Assembly (NCBI GenBank): GCA_958352845.1
Contig: CATWQC010000043.1
Span: 1 to 8,570, forward strand
Length of the DNA stretch: 8,570 nucleotides
Direction of reading: 5' to 3'
Origin: an uncultured Collinsella sp.
GTDB lineage: Bacteria > Actinomycetota > Coriobacteriia > Coriobacteriales > Coriobacteriaceae
Numbering within the stretch: the first letter of the stretch is position 1; every line of letters begins with the position of its first letter. Positions 1 to 5,501 of the stretch are shown here, one piece after another. The position numbers and the translations under genes were made by a program. The notes under the pieces were generated by a model. The model made no database searches. It was given only the letters and a program-made list of their open reading frames with translations, and was not told the origin of the DNA.

Positions 1-321
1 GAGATTCGCGAGCGTCTGGCATGGGTGAGGAGCCTAGGTCCGCGTTTCGTATCGGCAACGGCTGGCGCTGAGGGCTGCATTGCCTATGATGGCGATCGTT
101 ATTACCGCCAACTGGCTAAGCCGGTAACGGATATGAAGGACACCATGGGTGCGGGCGACTCATTCCTGACTTCGTTCCTGATGTGTTATCTCGATTCCGT
201 CAAGCGTGGCGAGGATGGTGCCGAGGCCATCGAGCGTGCACTCGACTTTGCGGCGGGGTTTGCTTCGACCGTATGCGGCATGGAAGGCTCCTGGGGCCAT
301 GGAGTGCCGATTTCCGAATAG
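1..321 (+). CDS. PfkB-family sugar kinase, C-terminal part (5' end outside window)
   Basis: The frame is open from base 1 and stops at 319-321, giving the last 106 residues. The diagnostic feature is DTMGAGDSF (fragment residues 47-55), the second PfkB/ribokinase signature. Its Asp53 is the expected catalytic base that deprotonates the sugar hydroxyl, and the GAG forms the anion hole for the ATP phosphate. Upstream, SATAGAEGCIAYDG matches the usual VT.G..G...YDG strand before the nucleotide-binding loop. The ending, around GMEGSWGHGVPI, resembles fructoselysine 6-kinase-type (FrlD) members, where a short C-terminal segment follows the last helix. That substrate is inference, because the specificity-determining N-terminal half is missing. 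The protein should be cytosolic and phosphorylate a sugar or sugar-amine. A GTG at 25 is internal and is not a start. The family is certain; the exact substrate is not. Confidence 0.9.
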   Translation, partial: EIRERLAWVRSLGPRFVSATAGAEGCIAYDGDRYYRQLAKPVTDMKDTMGAGDSFLTSFLMCYLDSVKRGEDGAEAIERALDFAAGFASTVCGMEGSWGHGVPISE

Positions 322-327
322 GTGAGC

Positions 328-362
328 AGTCCCGGGGAGTCGAATTGTCGCCCCCCGGGACT
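328..362 (+). terminator. GC-rich hairpin after the kinase stop (terminator-like, no T-run)
   Basis: AGTCCCGGGG (328-337) pairs perfectly with CCCCGGGACT (353-362) around a 15-nt loop, starting 7 bases after the stop codon. The stem is strong, but CCATGGAC rather than a T-run follows, so this is not a canonical intrinsic terminator. It may protect the 3' end, or work with the long inverted repeat that begins at 367. Confidence 0.5.
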
Positions 363-391
363 CCATGGACAAAAAATGCTAAATATGAGTA

Positions 392-412
392 CTGTCACTA
401 ATTTAGTAACAG
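392..412. other. Short hairpin just inside the left arm of the TIR element
   Basis: CTGTCACTA (392-400) pairs with TAGTAACAG (404-412) with one C/A mismatch and a 3-nt loop. Its left strand reuses ACTGT from the long left arm, so this hairpin and the long-range pairing with 564-592 are mutually exclusive. Confidence 0.45.
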
Positions 413-490
413 CGAAATTAAGCTATTGAGGGCCTAGTTGGGTGTCTGCGAGTGATTAAAACCTGCTAAAAATGACTTTAACCACCTTAA

Positions 491-534
491 AGTGCCTTGA
501 TAATGGATAGCTGTACATTATCAAGGCACTATTT
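491..534. terminator. Perfect 15-bp hairpin inside the TIR element, with T-run
   Basis: AGTGCCTTGATAATG (491-505) is the exact reverse complement of CATTATCAAGGCACT (516-530), around a 10-nt loop. It is followed on the plus strand by ATTTTG, and on the minus strand by TTAAGG. It could act as an intrinsic terminator, most plausibly for plus-strand transcription out of the kinase operon. The U-tract is short and interrupted, so strength is uncertain. Confidence 0.5.
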
Positions 535-599
535 TGCCGTAAAATAATGTGACTGGATTTGCAACAGTACTCATATTTGGCATTTTTTGCCCACCGGGG

Positions 600-1382
600 C
601 TAGCGAAGGTCAAAAACAGAGTGCGCATTTGCTAAAACTGCCGACTCGATGCACTCTGCGTCGCGGTTTTTGAGTGAGGCGATGCGTTCTGAGGTCCATG
701 TGAGCGATCTGATAAGCGACTGTGCGCTTGTTTCGGTGTTTGCCTCCGCCGGCGCATCGGTCTCGAGCAGTAAACGATCGAGTGGGATCTGTCGGGCGTA
801 TTCGCGACCGCGCTTGGTGGCGAGCATCCGCTCGTTCACGGAAAAATAACAGCCCGCATTACGCGCGCGGACGAGTTCGTCCGAAGTACCGCTAAACCAG
901 TGGAAGATGATAGCGGGGGAGTCGGGGTTTGGGATGAGTAGTCCATGCGATTCGAGGACGTCCAGTACGGCTCCTGCCGAACGAACGTCGTGAATTGATA
1001 TCACACGCCCGGTAAGAGGATGTTGCGCGAGAGCCTCGCAGAGCCGGTCAAGTGCCTGTGTTTGCAGCGGCTCGCTTCCGGCAAAGCGCGCAGAAAAGTC
1101 GAGTCCCACCTCGCCGATGTAGCGCTCTTGGGCTGCAACTTCGCAAAGCAGATTGATTTCGGCAGGACCGCAGCGACCGTCGGCAAGCCACCAGGGGTGA
1201 AGCCCAATGCCGGCGATGATGCTTGGTTGGCGATGGGCGCGCTCGTTTGCGGCCGAAAAGTCACGTGGATCGACGCCGCAATCAAATAGGCCCAAGCCCA
1301 GTGCCGTCGCCTCATCGGCAACGGCGTCCGGGTGAGCCATCAAATCAAGATGGCAGTGTGCATCAAATAACCGGGGCTCCAT
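600..1382 (-). CDS. tatD: TatD-family metal-dependent deoxyribonuclease/hydrolase
   Basis: This is a 260-residue amidohydrolase-fold (TIM barrel) protein of normal TatD length. Visible metal ligands and motifs in order are: FDAHCHLD with His9 and His11; GLHPWW (60-65); GEVGLD with Glu91; SIHDVRS with His131; FHWFSG with His161; and ETDAP with Asp209. The whole two-metal site is therefore intact. Family members act in the cytosol as 3'-5' DNA/RNA exonucleases linked to DNA repair and RNA turnover; the substrate here is inferred from the family. The HWFSG in place of the commoner HCFSG is a mild variant. The ATG at 1380-1382 follows a GGAG (complement of 1392-1395) placed 9 bases upstream, inside the end of tcdA. 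Only 14 bases separate it from the tcdA stop, so the two genes are very likely co-transcribed, with tatD second. The stop abuts the TIR element. Confidence 0.93.
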   Translation of the reverse strand: MEPRLFDAHCHLDLMAHPDAVADEATALGLGLFDCGVDPRDFSAANERAHRQPSIIAGIGLHPWWLADGRCGPAEINLLCEVAAQERYIGEVGLDFSARFAGSEPLQTQALDRLCEALAQHPLTGRVISIHDVRSAGAVLDVLESHGLLIPNPDSPAIIFHWFSGTSDELVRARNAGCYFSVNERMLATKRGREYARQIPLDRLLLETDAPAEANTETSAQSLIRSLTWTSERIASLKNRDAECIESAVLANAHSVFDLR

Positions 1383-1396
1383 CTCGGCGCACTCCG

Positions 1397-2194
1397 CTAG
1401 TCCAGGCGTTGGCCGTCGGCGCGCACACGCTCGGTGCCGCGTCCACTGATCTGGCGGATAACCTCGCCGGCAATCATCTGACCCATGATGGGCGGCATAA
1501 AACTAGCGGTACCCAACTCGGTACGCTCGTGGATGTTGGACGGGTCGCGGGGTTGGGTCTTAACCGATTCCTCGCAGCTAAACAGCACGTGCAGACTCTT
1601 GATTCCGCGCTTCTTACATTCTTTGCGCATGATGCGGCTCATGGGGTCGCGTACCGTATCGAAAATGTCGGCAAAGCGGAGGCACTCGGGATGGAGCTTG
1701 TTGGCCCCGCCCATGGAGCTAACCAAACGAATGTCGTGGTCCTGAGCATATTTGGCAATGGTGAGCTTGGCCGAGATGGTGTCGATGGCGTCGACGACGT
1801 AGTCGAGCTTGCCGTCCGTCTGCTCCAAAACGCTCGCGAAGAACTCGTCGATGTTGTCGCTCAGCAGGTATTCGGTGCGTTTGATAACGGTGGCGGTGGG
1901 ATTGATGTCGTGGATCATGGCTTCCATAACATCGACCTTGCGCTTGCCGATGGTGCTGTGAAAGGCGATAGCCTGGCGATTGATATTGCTGGGCGCGACG
2001 ATGTCCTTGTCCAGAATGACGAAATGACCAATGCCGCCGCGGGCGAGTGCCTCGCAGCAGTTGGAGCCCACGCCTCCGCAGCCGAGCACCAACACCGTAG
2101 CATCGGCGAGCTTATCGAGTGCCTCGCGGCCCATGATGATCTCGAGCTTGGTGTCGCGTGTCTCGATGGGTGAAGCGGCTATGGTTTCGGTCAT
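1397..2194 (-). CDS. tcdA: tRNA threonylcarbamoyladenosine dehydratase (ThiF/E1-like)
   Basis: This 265-residue member of the E1-like/ThiF superfamily is close to the length of E. coli TcdA (CsdL/YgdL). TcdA uses ATP to activate and dehydrate t6A37 of ANN-decoding tRNAs to the cyclic form ct6A. It carries the nucleotide-binding loop GCGGVGS (38-44), the acidic/Arg motif LDKDIVAPSNINRQ (61-74), and DAIDTISAKL (135-144). It also has SSMGGANKLHPE (159-170) and DPMSRIMRKECKKRGIKS (183-200), the last blocks being characteristic of TcdA rather than ThiF or MoeB. It lacks the CxxC zinc pairs of MoeB/ThiF-type E1s, as expected for TcdA. The ATG at 2192-2194 has a GGAGGA ribosome site (complement of 2200-2205) 5 bases upstream. 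It is the first gene of a likely two-gene operon with tatD. An older annotation might read 'HesA/MoeB/ThiF family protein'. Confidence 0.92.
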   Translation of the reverse strand: MTETIAASPIETRDTKLEIIMGREALDKLADATVLVLGCGGVGSNCCEALARGGIGHFVILDKDIVAPSNINRQAIAFHSTIGKRKVDVMEAMIHDINPTATVIKRTEYLLSDNIDEFFASVLEQTDGKLDYVVDAIDTISAKLTIAKYAQDHDIRLVSSMGGANKLHPECLRFADIFDTVRDPMSRIMRKECKKRGIKSLHVLFSCEESVKTQPRDPSNIHERTELGTASFMPPIMGQMIAGEVIRQISGRGTERVRADGQRLD

Positions 2195-2238
2195 GGATAT
2201 CCTCCGATGGGGAAGCGAATCGTGTTTTAGCTATCGCC

Positions 2239-2244
2239 ATTATA
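2239..2244 (-). promoter_or_regulatory. -10 box of the tcdA-tatD promoter
   Basis: The minus strand reads TATAAT exactly here, 44 bases from the tcdA start codon. The -35 region at 16-18 bp spacing matches the consensus poorly (for example TCAAAT at 17 bp), so the promoter may be modest or need an activator. It is divergent from the plus-strand promoter at 2281-2309. Confidence 0.5.
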
Positions 2245-2280
2245 GGTATTATTGCGATTCCATTTGAGCCCTTGGGCTTG

Positions 2281-2309
2281 TTGAAATGGGATCGGGGTTC
2301 GCATAAGAT
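2281..2309 (+). promoter_or_regulatory. Sigma-70-type promoter reading toward the 2376 terminator
   Basis: TTGAAA (2281-2286, 5/6 to consensus) is spaced exactly 17 bp from TAAGAT (2304-2309, 4/6). Initiation would fall near 2316. The only thing downstream before a strong terminator at 2376-2411 is about 60 bases of non-coding sequence. The promoter call rests on sequence match alone. Confidence 0.45.
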
Positions 2310-2315
2310 TGAAGC

Positions 2316-2411
2316 AAATGGCACCCGTTGCAGCGGGTTGGCCAACTCTAAAACACGTTTGTAGCGTGAGAAGTGGCCGTCTTCGCATTACGCGGAGGCG
2401 GCTATTTTTTT
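2316..2411 (+). ncRNA. Candidate ~95-nt small RNA or terminated leader upstream of sdpR
   Basis: A plausible promoter (2281-2309) and a strong intrinsic terminator (2376-2411) frame a short stretch with no gene. Near the predicted 5' end, ACCCG and CGGGT flank a 6-nt loop (about 2323-2338), giving a first hairpin, and the terminator forms the last. A 31-codon ATG frame (2318-2413) runs straight through the terminator and ends Phe-Phe-stop on the T-run. Its ATG would sit at about +3 with no ribosome site, so I regard translation as unlikely. Alternatives are a leader attenuator for sdpR-sdpI, though that operon has its own promoter after the terminator, or simply a remnant terminator. Nothing identifies a known RNA family. 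Confidence 0.35.
2376..2411 (+). terminator. Strong intrinsic terminator (plus strand)
   Basis: GCCGTCTTCGC (2376-2386) pairs along its full 11 bases with GCGGAGGCGGC (2392-2402), with two G-U pairs and a 5-nt loop. It is followed by TA and seven Ts (2405-2411). It is directional: the minus strand has no T-run after the stem. No plus-strand gene lies upstream within the spacer, which is why a small transcript is suspected. Confidence 0.85.
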
Positions 2412-2421
2412 GAGTACAAGA

Positions 2422-2445
2422 TTAGATAGTTAGACAAACATCTAA
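2422..2445. promoter_or_regulatory. Candidate SdpR/ArsR operator overlapping the -35 box
   Basis: TTAGAT (2422-2427) and ATCTAA (2440-2445) form a perfect inverted repeat. A third half-site, TTAGAC (2430-2435), sits between them in direct orientation to the first. AT-rich dyads of this kind are typical binding sites of ArsR-type winged-helix dimers. The site straddles the -35 hexamer of the sdpR-sdpI promoter, as expected for autorepression. The dyad is seen; its use by the adjacent regulator is inferred. Confidence 0.5.
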
Positions 2446-2459
2446 ATATCGAGTATAGT
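2431..2459 (+). promoter_or_regulatory. Promoter of the sdpR-sdpI operon
   Basis: TAGACA (2431-2436, 4/6 to TTGACA) lies 17 bp before TATAGT (2454-2459, 5/6). Initiation near 2466 would leave a ~28-nt leader containing the AGGGGG ribosome site of the regulator gene. It is the first promoter-like sequence after the 2376-2411 terminator. Confidence 0.6.
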
Positions 2460-2493
2460 GTGCGCGTCATGAGAGATGATGAGAGGGGGTCTT

Positions 2494-2772
2494 ATGCCGG
2501 GAGAGGGTTTTAAGGCGCTTGCCGATCCAACGCGACGGCGCATTTTGGAGTTGCTGCGCGAGGGCAATTGCACGGCGGGGGAGCTTGCCGAGCATTTCGA
2601 TATCAGTAAGCCGTCGCTGAGCCATCACTTGGCGACGCTCAAAAACGCCGGGTTGGTGACCGACGAGCGCCATGGCCAAAACATCGTATACAGCTTAAAC
2701 ACCACCGTCATGCAGGATTTAATTGGCTGGTTTATGGGCTTTACAAACACTGAAGGTGATAAGGATGAATAA
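2494..2772 (+). CDS. ArsR/SdpR-type winged-helix autorepressor
   Basis: This is a 92-residue regulator of typical SdpR/ArsR size. The opening FKALADPTRRRILELLREG (6-24) is the hallmark first helix of the SdpR-like subgroup. The helix-turn-helix spans about 27-55 (TAGELAEHFDISKPSLSHHL..LKNAGLV) and the wing about 56-68 (DERHGQNIVYSL). The ELCVCDL metal site of arsenic/cadmium sensors is absent, and there is only one Cys (26), so metal sensing is unlikely. I chose the ATG at 2494: it has AGGGGG five bases upstream and gives the usual family start just before FKALADP. In-frame ATGs at 2476 and 2479 would add six residues but lack a ribosome site. It overlaps the next gene by 8 bases. Following B. 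subtilis SdpR, it likely represses its own operon until the membrane partner SdpI sequesters it. Confidence 0.9.
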   Translation: MPGEGFKALADPTRRRILELLREGNCTAGELAEHFDISKPSLSHHLATLKNAGLVTDERHGQNIVYSLNTTVMQDLIGWFMGFTNTEGDKDE

Positions 2773-3469
2773 CGAAAACAAGGGCATTCACCCCACGGGG
2801 GTATCGTCGCGCGTGTGGATTGCGCTGGTCGCTCTGTGCGTCGCCAATGTCGTAGCGCACCTCATGGTGATGCCGAGCTTGCCTGCGCAGATTCCCACGC
2901 ACTGGGGCGCGAACGGCGCCGTCGACGGTTGGGGTCCTAGTTGGATGGCCTCCGCGCTCGGCGTGCTGCCTCTGGCGCTTCTCGCAATGTTCTGCATGGT
3001 GCCGCGCATCGACCCCAAAGGTGAGGCATATCGAACCTCGGGCAAGTTCTACCAGGGCTTCGTAATCGCCTTCACCTTGTTCATGTGCGCCATAAGCTGG
3101 CTGGGAGAGCTTACGGTCTGGGGCGTAGTGCCGGCGGTCGGTTCGGTTAACGTGCTGATTTCCGGTGTTGTCGGTTTGCTGTTCATCGGCGTAGGCAACT
3201 ACTTGCCGCGTGTGAAGCAGAACTATACGCTCGGTATCAAGACACCCTGGGCGCTTGCCGATCCCGAGAACTGGCGCCGTACGCAGCGTTTTGGCGGCGC
3301 CTGCTTTATGGTGCTGGGTATTGGCCTGATTGTGATGGGCGTGGCAGGCAGCGTGCTTTCGAGTGAAGTCGTCGCCGCGGTGATTGCGGCTCTGGCGTTT
3401 GGTTCGGTTGGAGCCGTTTACGTCTACTCGTATCTGTTGTGGCGCAAATCGCAGCGAGCCGCTCGTTAA
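2765..3469 (+). CDS. SdpI-like membrane protein (DUF1648 + SdpI domains)
   Basis: This is a 234-residue multi-pass membrane protein. The N-terminal DUF1648 part has a TM segment (about 17-36) followed by the signature MPSLPAQIPTHWGANGAVDGWG (about 35-56). A second TM follows near 60-80, and more near 98-118 and 123-144. The SdpI-family block GNYLPRVKQNYTLGIKTPWAL..PENWRRTQRFGG (about 145-179) precedes two last TMs (about 180-200 and 205-225) and a basic tail. In B. subtilis SdpI gives immunity to the SDP toxin and captures SdpR at the membrane; here the ligand is unknown. The start is the ATG at 2765: it has GAAGGTG about 8 bases upstream and overlaps the regulator's stop in ATGAATAA, implying translational coupling. 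An upstream in-frame ATG at 2723 would lie deep inside the regulator and is unlikely. No sdpABC-like genes are in the window. Confidence 0.88.
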   Translation: MNNENKGIHPTGVSSRVWIALVALCVANVVAHLMVMPSLPAQIPTHWGANGAVDGWGPSWMASALGVLPLALLAMFCMVPRIDPKGEAYRTSGKFYQGFVIAFTLFMCAISWLGELTVWGVVPAVGSVNVLISGVVGLLFIGVGNYLPRVKQNYTLGIKTPWALADPENWRRTQRFGGACFMVLGIGLIVMGVAGSVLSSEVVAAVIAALAFGSVGAVYVYSYLLWRKSQRAAR

Positions 3470-3534
3470 GGTTGCGGAAAACTAGCGTACGCAGTTCATA
3501 GTATGTTCCGGGGGACTTTTCCCAGGTAGTATTA

Positions 3535-3562
3535 GGGGGTGTGGGCAACCATGCCCCTTTTT
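3535..3562 (+). terminator. Intrinsic terminator with GCAA tetraloop after sdpI
   Basis: A 10-bp stem (3535-3544 with 3549-3558; three G-U pairs) is capped by GCAA (3545-3548) and runs into TTTTT (3558-3562). It lies 65 bases after the sdpI-like stop and 91 before ettA, so it separates the two transcription units. The 3470-3534 stretch before it contains an 8-bp palindrome GCGTACGC (3485-3492) but nothing else I can interpret. I find no convincing ettA promoter between 3563 and 3653. Confidence 0.85.
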
Positions 3563-3653
3563 CGTTACGTTTCAGAGCTGGTTCCCTCATTTCGTTTCCA
3601 CTAAAGCGAATCAAGAATAGGGAAACAGCAGGTAGAAAGGATAGAACAGGCAA

Positions 3654-5333
3654 ATGGCAGAGTTTATCTACCAGATGTATCAGGCTCGCAAGGCCCATGG
3701 CGACAAGGTGATCCTTGACGACGTGACCCTGAGCTTCTACCCCGGTGCCAAGATCGGCGTCGTGGGCCCCAACGGTATGGGCAAGTCGACCCTGCTCAAG
3801 ATTATGGCCGGCATCGAGGAGGTCTCCAACGGCGATGCCAGGCTCACTCCCGGCTACACCGTGGGCATCCTGCAGCAGGAGCCGCCGCTCGACGATGACA
3901 AGACCGTCATCGAGAACGTGCGCATGGCGTTTGGCGACATGATTGCCAAGGTCGATCGCTTCAACAAGATCGGCGAGGAGATGTGCGACCCGGATTGCGA
4001 CATGGACGCCCTCATGGCCGAGATGGGCAAGCTCCAGGACGAGATCGACGCCGCCGACGGCTGGGATATCGATTCCAAGCTCGGCCAGGCCATGGACGCC
4101 CTGCAGCTGCCCGATTCCGACATGCCGGTCAACGTGCTTTCCGGCGGCGAGCGCCGTCGCGTGGCCCTGTGCAAGCTGCTGCTCGAGGCTCCCGACCTGC
4201 TGCTGCTCGACGAGCCCACGAACCACCTGGACGCCGAGTCGATCCTGTGGCTCGAGCACTTCCTGCACAACTACCAGGGCGCGGTGCTTGCCGTCACGCA
4301 CGATCGCTACTTCCTGGATAACGTTGCCGAGTGGATCTGCGAGGTCGACCGCGGTCACCTTTATCCCTACAAGGGCAACTACTCCACGTATCTGGAGACC
4401 AAGGCCGCCCGTATCGAGGCACAGGGCAACCGCGACGCCAAGCTCGCCAAGCGCATGGAGGCCGAGCTCGAGTGGGTGCGCAGCTCGCCCAAGGCCCGTC
4501 AGGCCAAGAACAAGGCCCGTCTGGCTCGCTACGAGGAGATGGAGGCCGAGGCCCGCGCAAGCCAGAAGCTCGACTGGACCGACATCCGCATCCCTGTGGG
4601 CCCGCGTCTGGGCAACAAGGTGCTCGAGGCTCATCACCTGCACAAGGAGTTCGATGGCCGTGTGCTCATCGATGACCTTTCGTTCACCCTGCCGCGCAAC
4701 GGCATTGTGGGCGTCATCGGCCCCAACGGTGTCGGTAAGACCACACTGTTCAAGACGATTGTGGGTCTGGAGCCGCTGACTTCGGGCGAGCTCGAGGTGG
4801 GCGAGACCGTCAAGATTTCTTACGTCGACCAGAACCGTTCTGGCATCGACCCCGATAAGAACCTGTGGGAGGTCGTCTCGGATGGCCTGGACCACATGAT
4901 GGTCGGCGAGACCGAGGTCCCCAGCCGCGCGTACGTGGCGAGCTTTGGCTTTAAGGGCCAGGACCAGCAGAAGCGCGCCGGCATACTCTCCGGTGGCGAG
5001 CGCAACCGTCTGAACTTGGCGCTTACGCTCAAGCAGGGCGGCAACCTGCTGCTCCTCGACGAGCCCACGAATGACCTCGACGTCGAGACGTTGTCCTCGC
5101 TCGAAGCGGCGCTGCTCGAGTTCCCGGGCTGCTCGGTGGTCATTAGCCACGACCGTATGTTCCTGGACCGCGTCGCCACGCACATTCTGGCGTGGGAGGG
5201 CACCGACGAGAATCCGGGCAACTGGTATTGGTTTGAGGGCAACTTCGAGGCCTATCAGGCCAACCGCATCGAGCGCCTGGGCGAGGACGCAGCCCAGCCG
5301 CATCGTATTCACCGTAAGCTGACGCGCGACTAG
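3654..5333 (+). CDS. ettA: Energy-dependent translational throttle protein EttA (ABC-F ATPase)
   Basis: This 559-residue soluble ABC-F protein has two ATPase domains and no membrane part. Domain 1 has Walker A GPNGMGKST (38-46), an inserted arm rich in Asp/Met (about 95-140), signature LSGGE (162-166), Walker B LLLLDE (182-187) and H-loop His216. The basic helical linker, or P-site tRNA interaction motif, is about 245-310 (ELEWVRSSPKARQAKNKARL at 271-290). Domain 2 has Walker A GPNGVGKTT (356-364), LSGGE (445-449), LLLLDE (465-470) and His499. FGFKGQDQQKRAGILSGGERNRLNLA is the EttA-type signature region. EttA binds the ribosomal E site and gates the first elongation step according to the ATP/ADP ratio. 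Both catalytic Glu residues (187, 470) are present. A ribosome site AAAGGA lies 12 bases before the ATG, slightly long spacing. Codon use is strongly biased (GCC, CTC/CTG, GAG, AAG), more than in its neighbours, suggesting high expression. It appears monocistronic. Confidence 0.96.
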   Translation: MAEFIYQMYQARKAHGDKVILDDVTLSFYPGAKIGVVGPNGMGKSTLLKIMAGIEEVSNGDARLTPGYTVGILQQEPPLDDDKTVIENVRMAFGDMIAKVDRFNKIGEEMCDPDCDMDALMAEMGKLQDEIDAADGWDIDSKLGQAMDALQLPDSDMPVNVLSGGERRRVALCKLLLEAPDLLLLDEPTNHLDAESILWLEHFLHNYQGAVLAVTHDRYFLDNVAEWICEVDRGHLYPYKGNYSTYLETKAARIEAQGNRDAKLAKRMEAELEWVRSSPKARQAKNKARLARYEEMEAEARASQKLDWTDIRIPVGPRLGNKVLEAHHLHKEFDGRVLIDDLSFTLPRNGIVGVIGPNGVGKTTLFKTIVGLEPLTSGELEVGETVKISYVDQNRSGIDPDKNLWEVVSDGLDHMMVGETEVPSRAYVASFGFKGQDQQKRAGILSGGERNRLNLALTLKQGGNLLLLDEPTNDLDVETLSSLEAALLEFPGCSVVISHDRMFLDRVATHILAWEGTDENPGNWYWFEGNFEAYQANRIERLGEDAAQPHRIHRKLTRD

Positions 5334-5336
5334 ATC

Positions 5337-5363
5337 GTTACGCGGTTTTCCAAACCGCGTAAC
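5337..5363 (+). terminator. Perfect 12-bp hairpin directly after the ettA stop
   Basis: GTTACGCGGTTT (5337-5348) pairs with AAACCGCGTAAC (5352-5363) across a 3-base loop, 3 bases after the stop. There is no T-run (TGCTCGAC follows), so it is a 3'-end stabiliser or a weak terminator rather than a canonical one. The motif GTTACGC recurs at 5486-5492 and could also pair with 5357-5363, offering an alternative fold with the palindrome that follows. Confidence 0.6.
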
Positions 5364-5376
5364 TGCTCGACGCTGC

Positions 5377-5476
5377 GCGGGTCGCAAGCACCCCATCTTG
5401 CCGTTCAAGCCGTCGCTCGCGTACCGAAGTACGCGTCGCTCCTCTTTCACGGCAACCTGGGGCACTTGCGGCCCGC
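5377..5476. repeat. 100-bp imperfect palindrome in the ettA 3' spacer
   Basis: Arms 5377-5404 and 5449-5476 are reverse complements at 23 of 28 positions, one of the differences being G-U. Inside, CGCGTAC (5418-5424) and GTACGCG (5429-5435) form a 7-bp stem with a CGAA loop, flanked by two direct copies of GTCGCT (5412-5417, 5435-5440). The result is a long rod with a terminal stem, GC-rich and without a T-run. The form suggests a dispersed extragenic palindrome (REP/BIME-like or MITE-like) or a large 3'-UTR structure. No protein-coding signal supports translation here. Confidence 0.6.
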
Positions 5477-5501
5477 TCGCTGTTGGTTACGCAACATCAA
5501 C

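Larger units (their letters stand above)
367..592. repeat. 226-bp element bounded by 29-bp inverted repeats (MITE-like candidate)
   Basis: Bases 367-395 and 564-592 are reverse complements at 27 of 29 positions. The core AAATATGAGTACTGT (381-395) is exact in the right arm as ACAGTACTCATATTT (564-578). One of the two differences would be a G-U pair in RNA. Between the arms there is no open frame of note. The element fills most of the convergent spacer between the kinase and tatD, and its right end lies 7 bases from the tatD stop. Size, AT-richness relative to the flanks, and terminal inverted repeats fit a non-autonomous transposable element. They also fit a dispersed intergenic repeat that serves as a two-way terminator. 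I see no clear target-site duplication at the ends. The inverted repeat is directly visible; the mobile origin is inference. Confidence 0.6.

Noticed and set aside
1223..2173. 316-codon plus-strand frame over tatD and tcdA
   Set aside because: It is antisense to two genes with intact active-site motifs, starts inside tatD, and has no recognisable domain.
2280..2330. GGTTCG-containing stretch suggesting a tRNA T-loop
   Set aside because: The flanking bases do not form a 5-bp T-stem or an acceptor stem, and no anticodon arm is present.
3943..4779. 278-codon frame within ettA
   Set aside because: It is a shifted frame of ettA, Arg/Ser/Pro/Cys-rich, typical of GC-rich out-of-frame translation.
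3306..5465. 719-codon open frame on the minus strand, antisense to sdpI and ettA
   Set aside because: It lies opposite ettA, whose motifs are complete. The frame is kept open by the strong third-position bias of ettA, its translation is low-complexity Val/Leu/Gly/Asp/His-rich, and it has no ribosome site or conserved motif.
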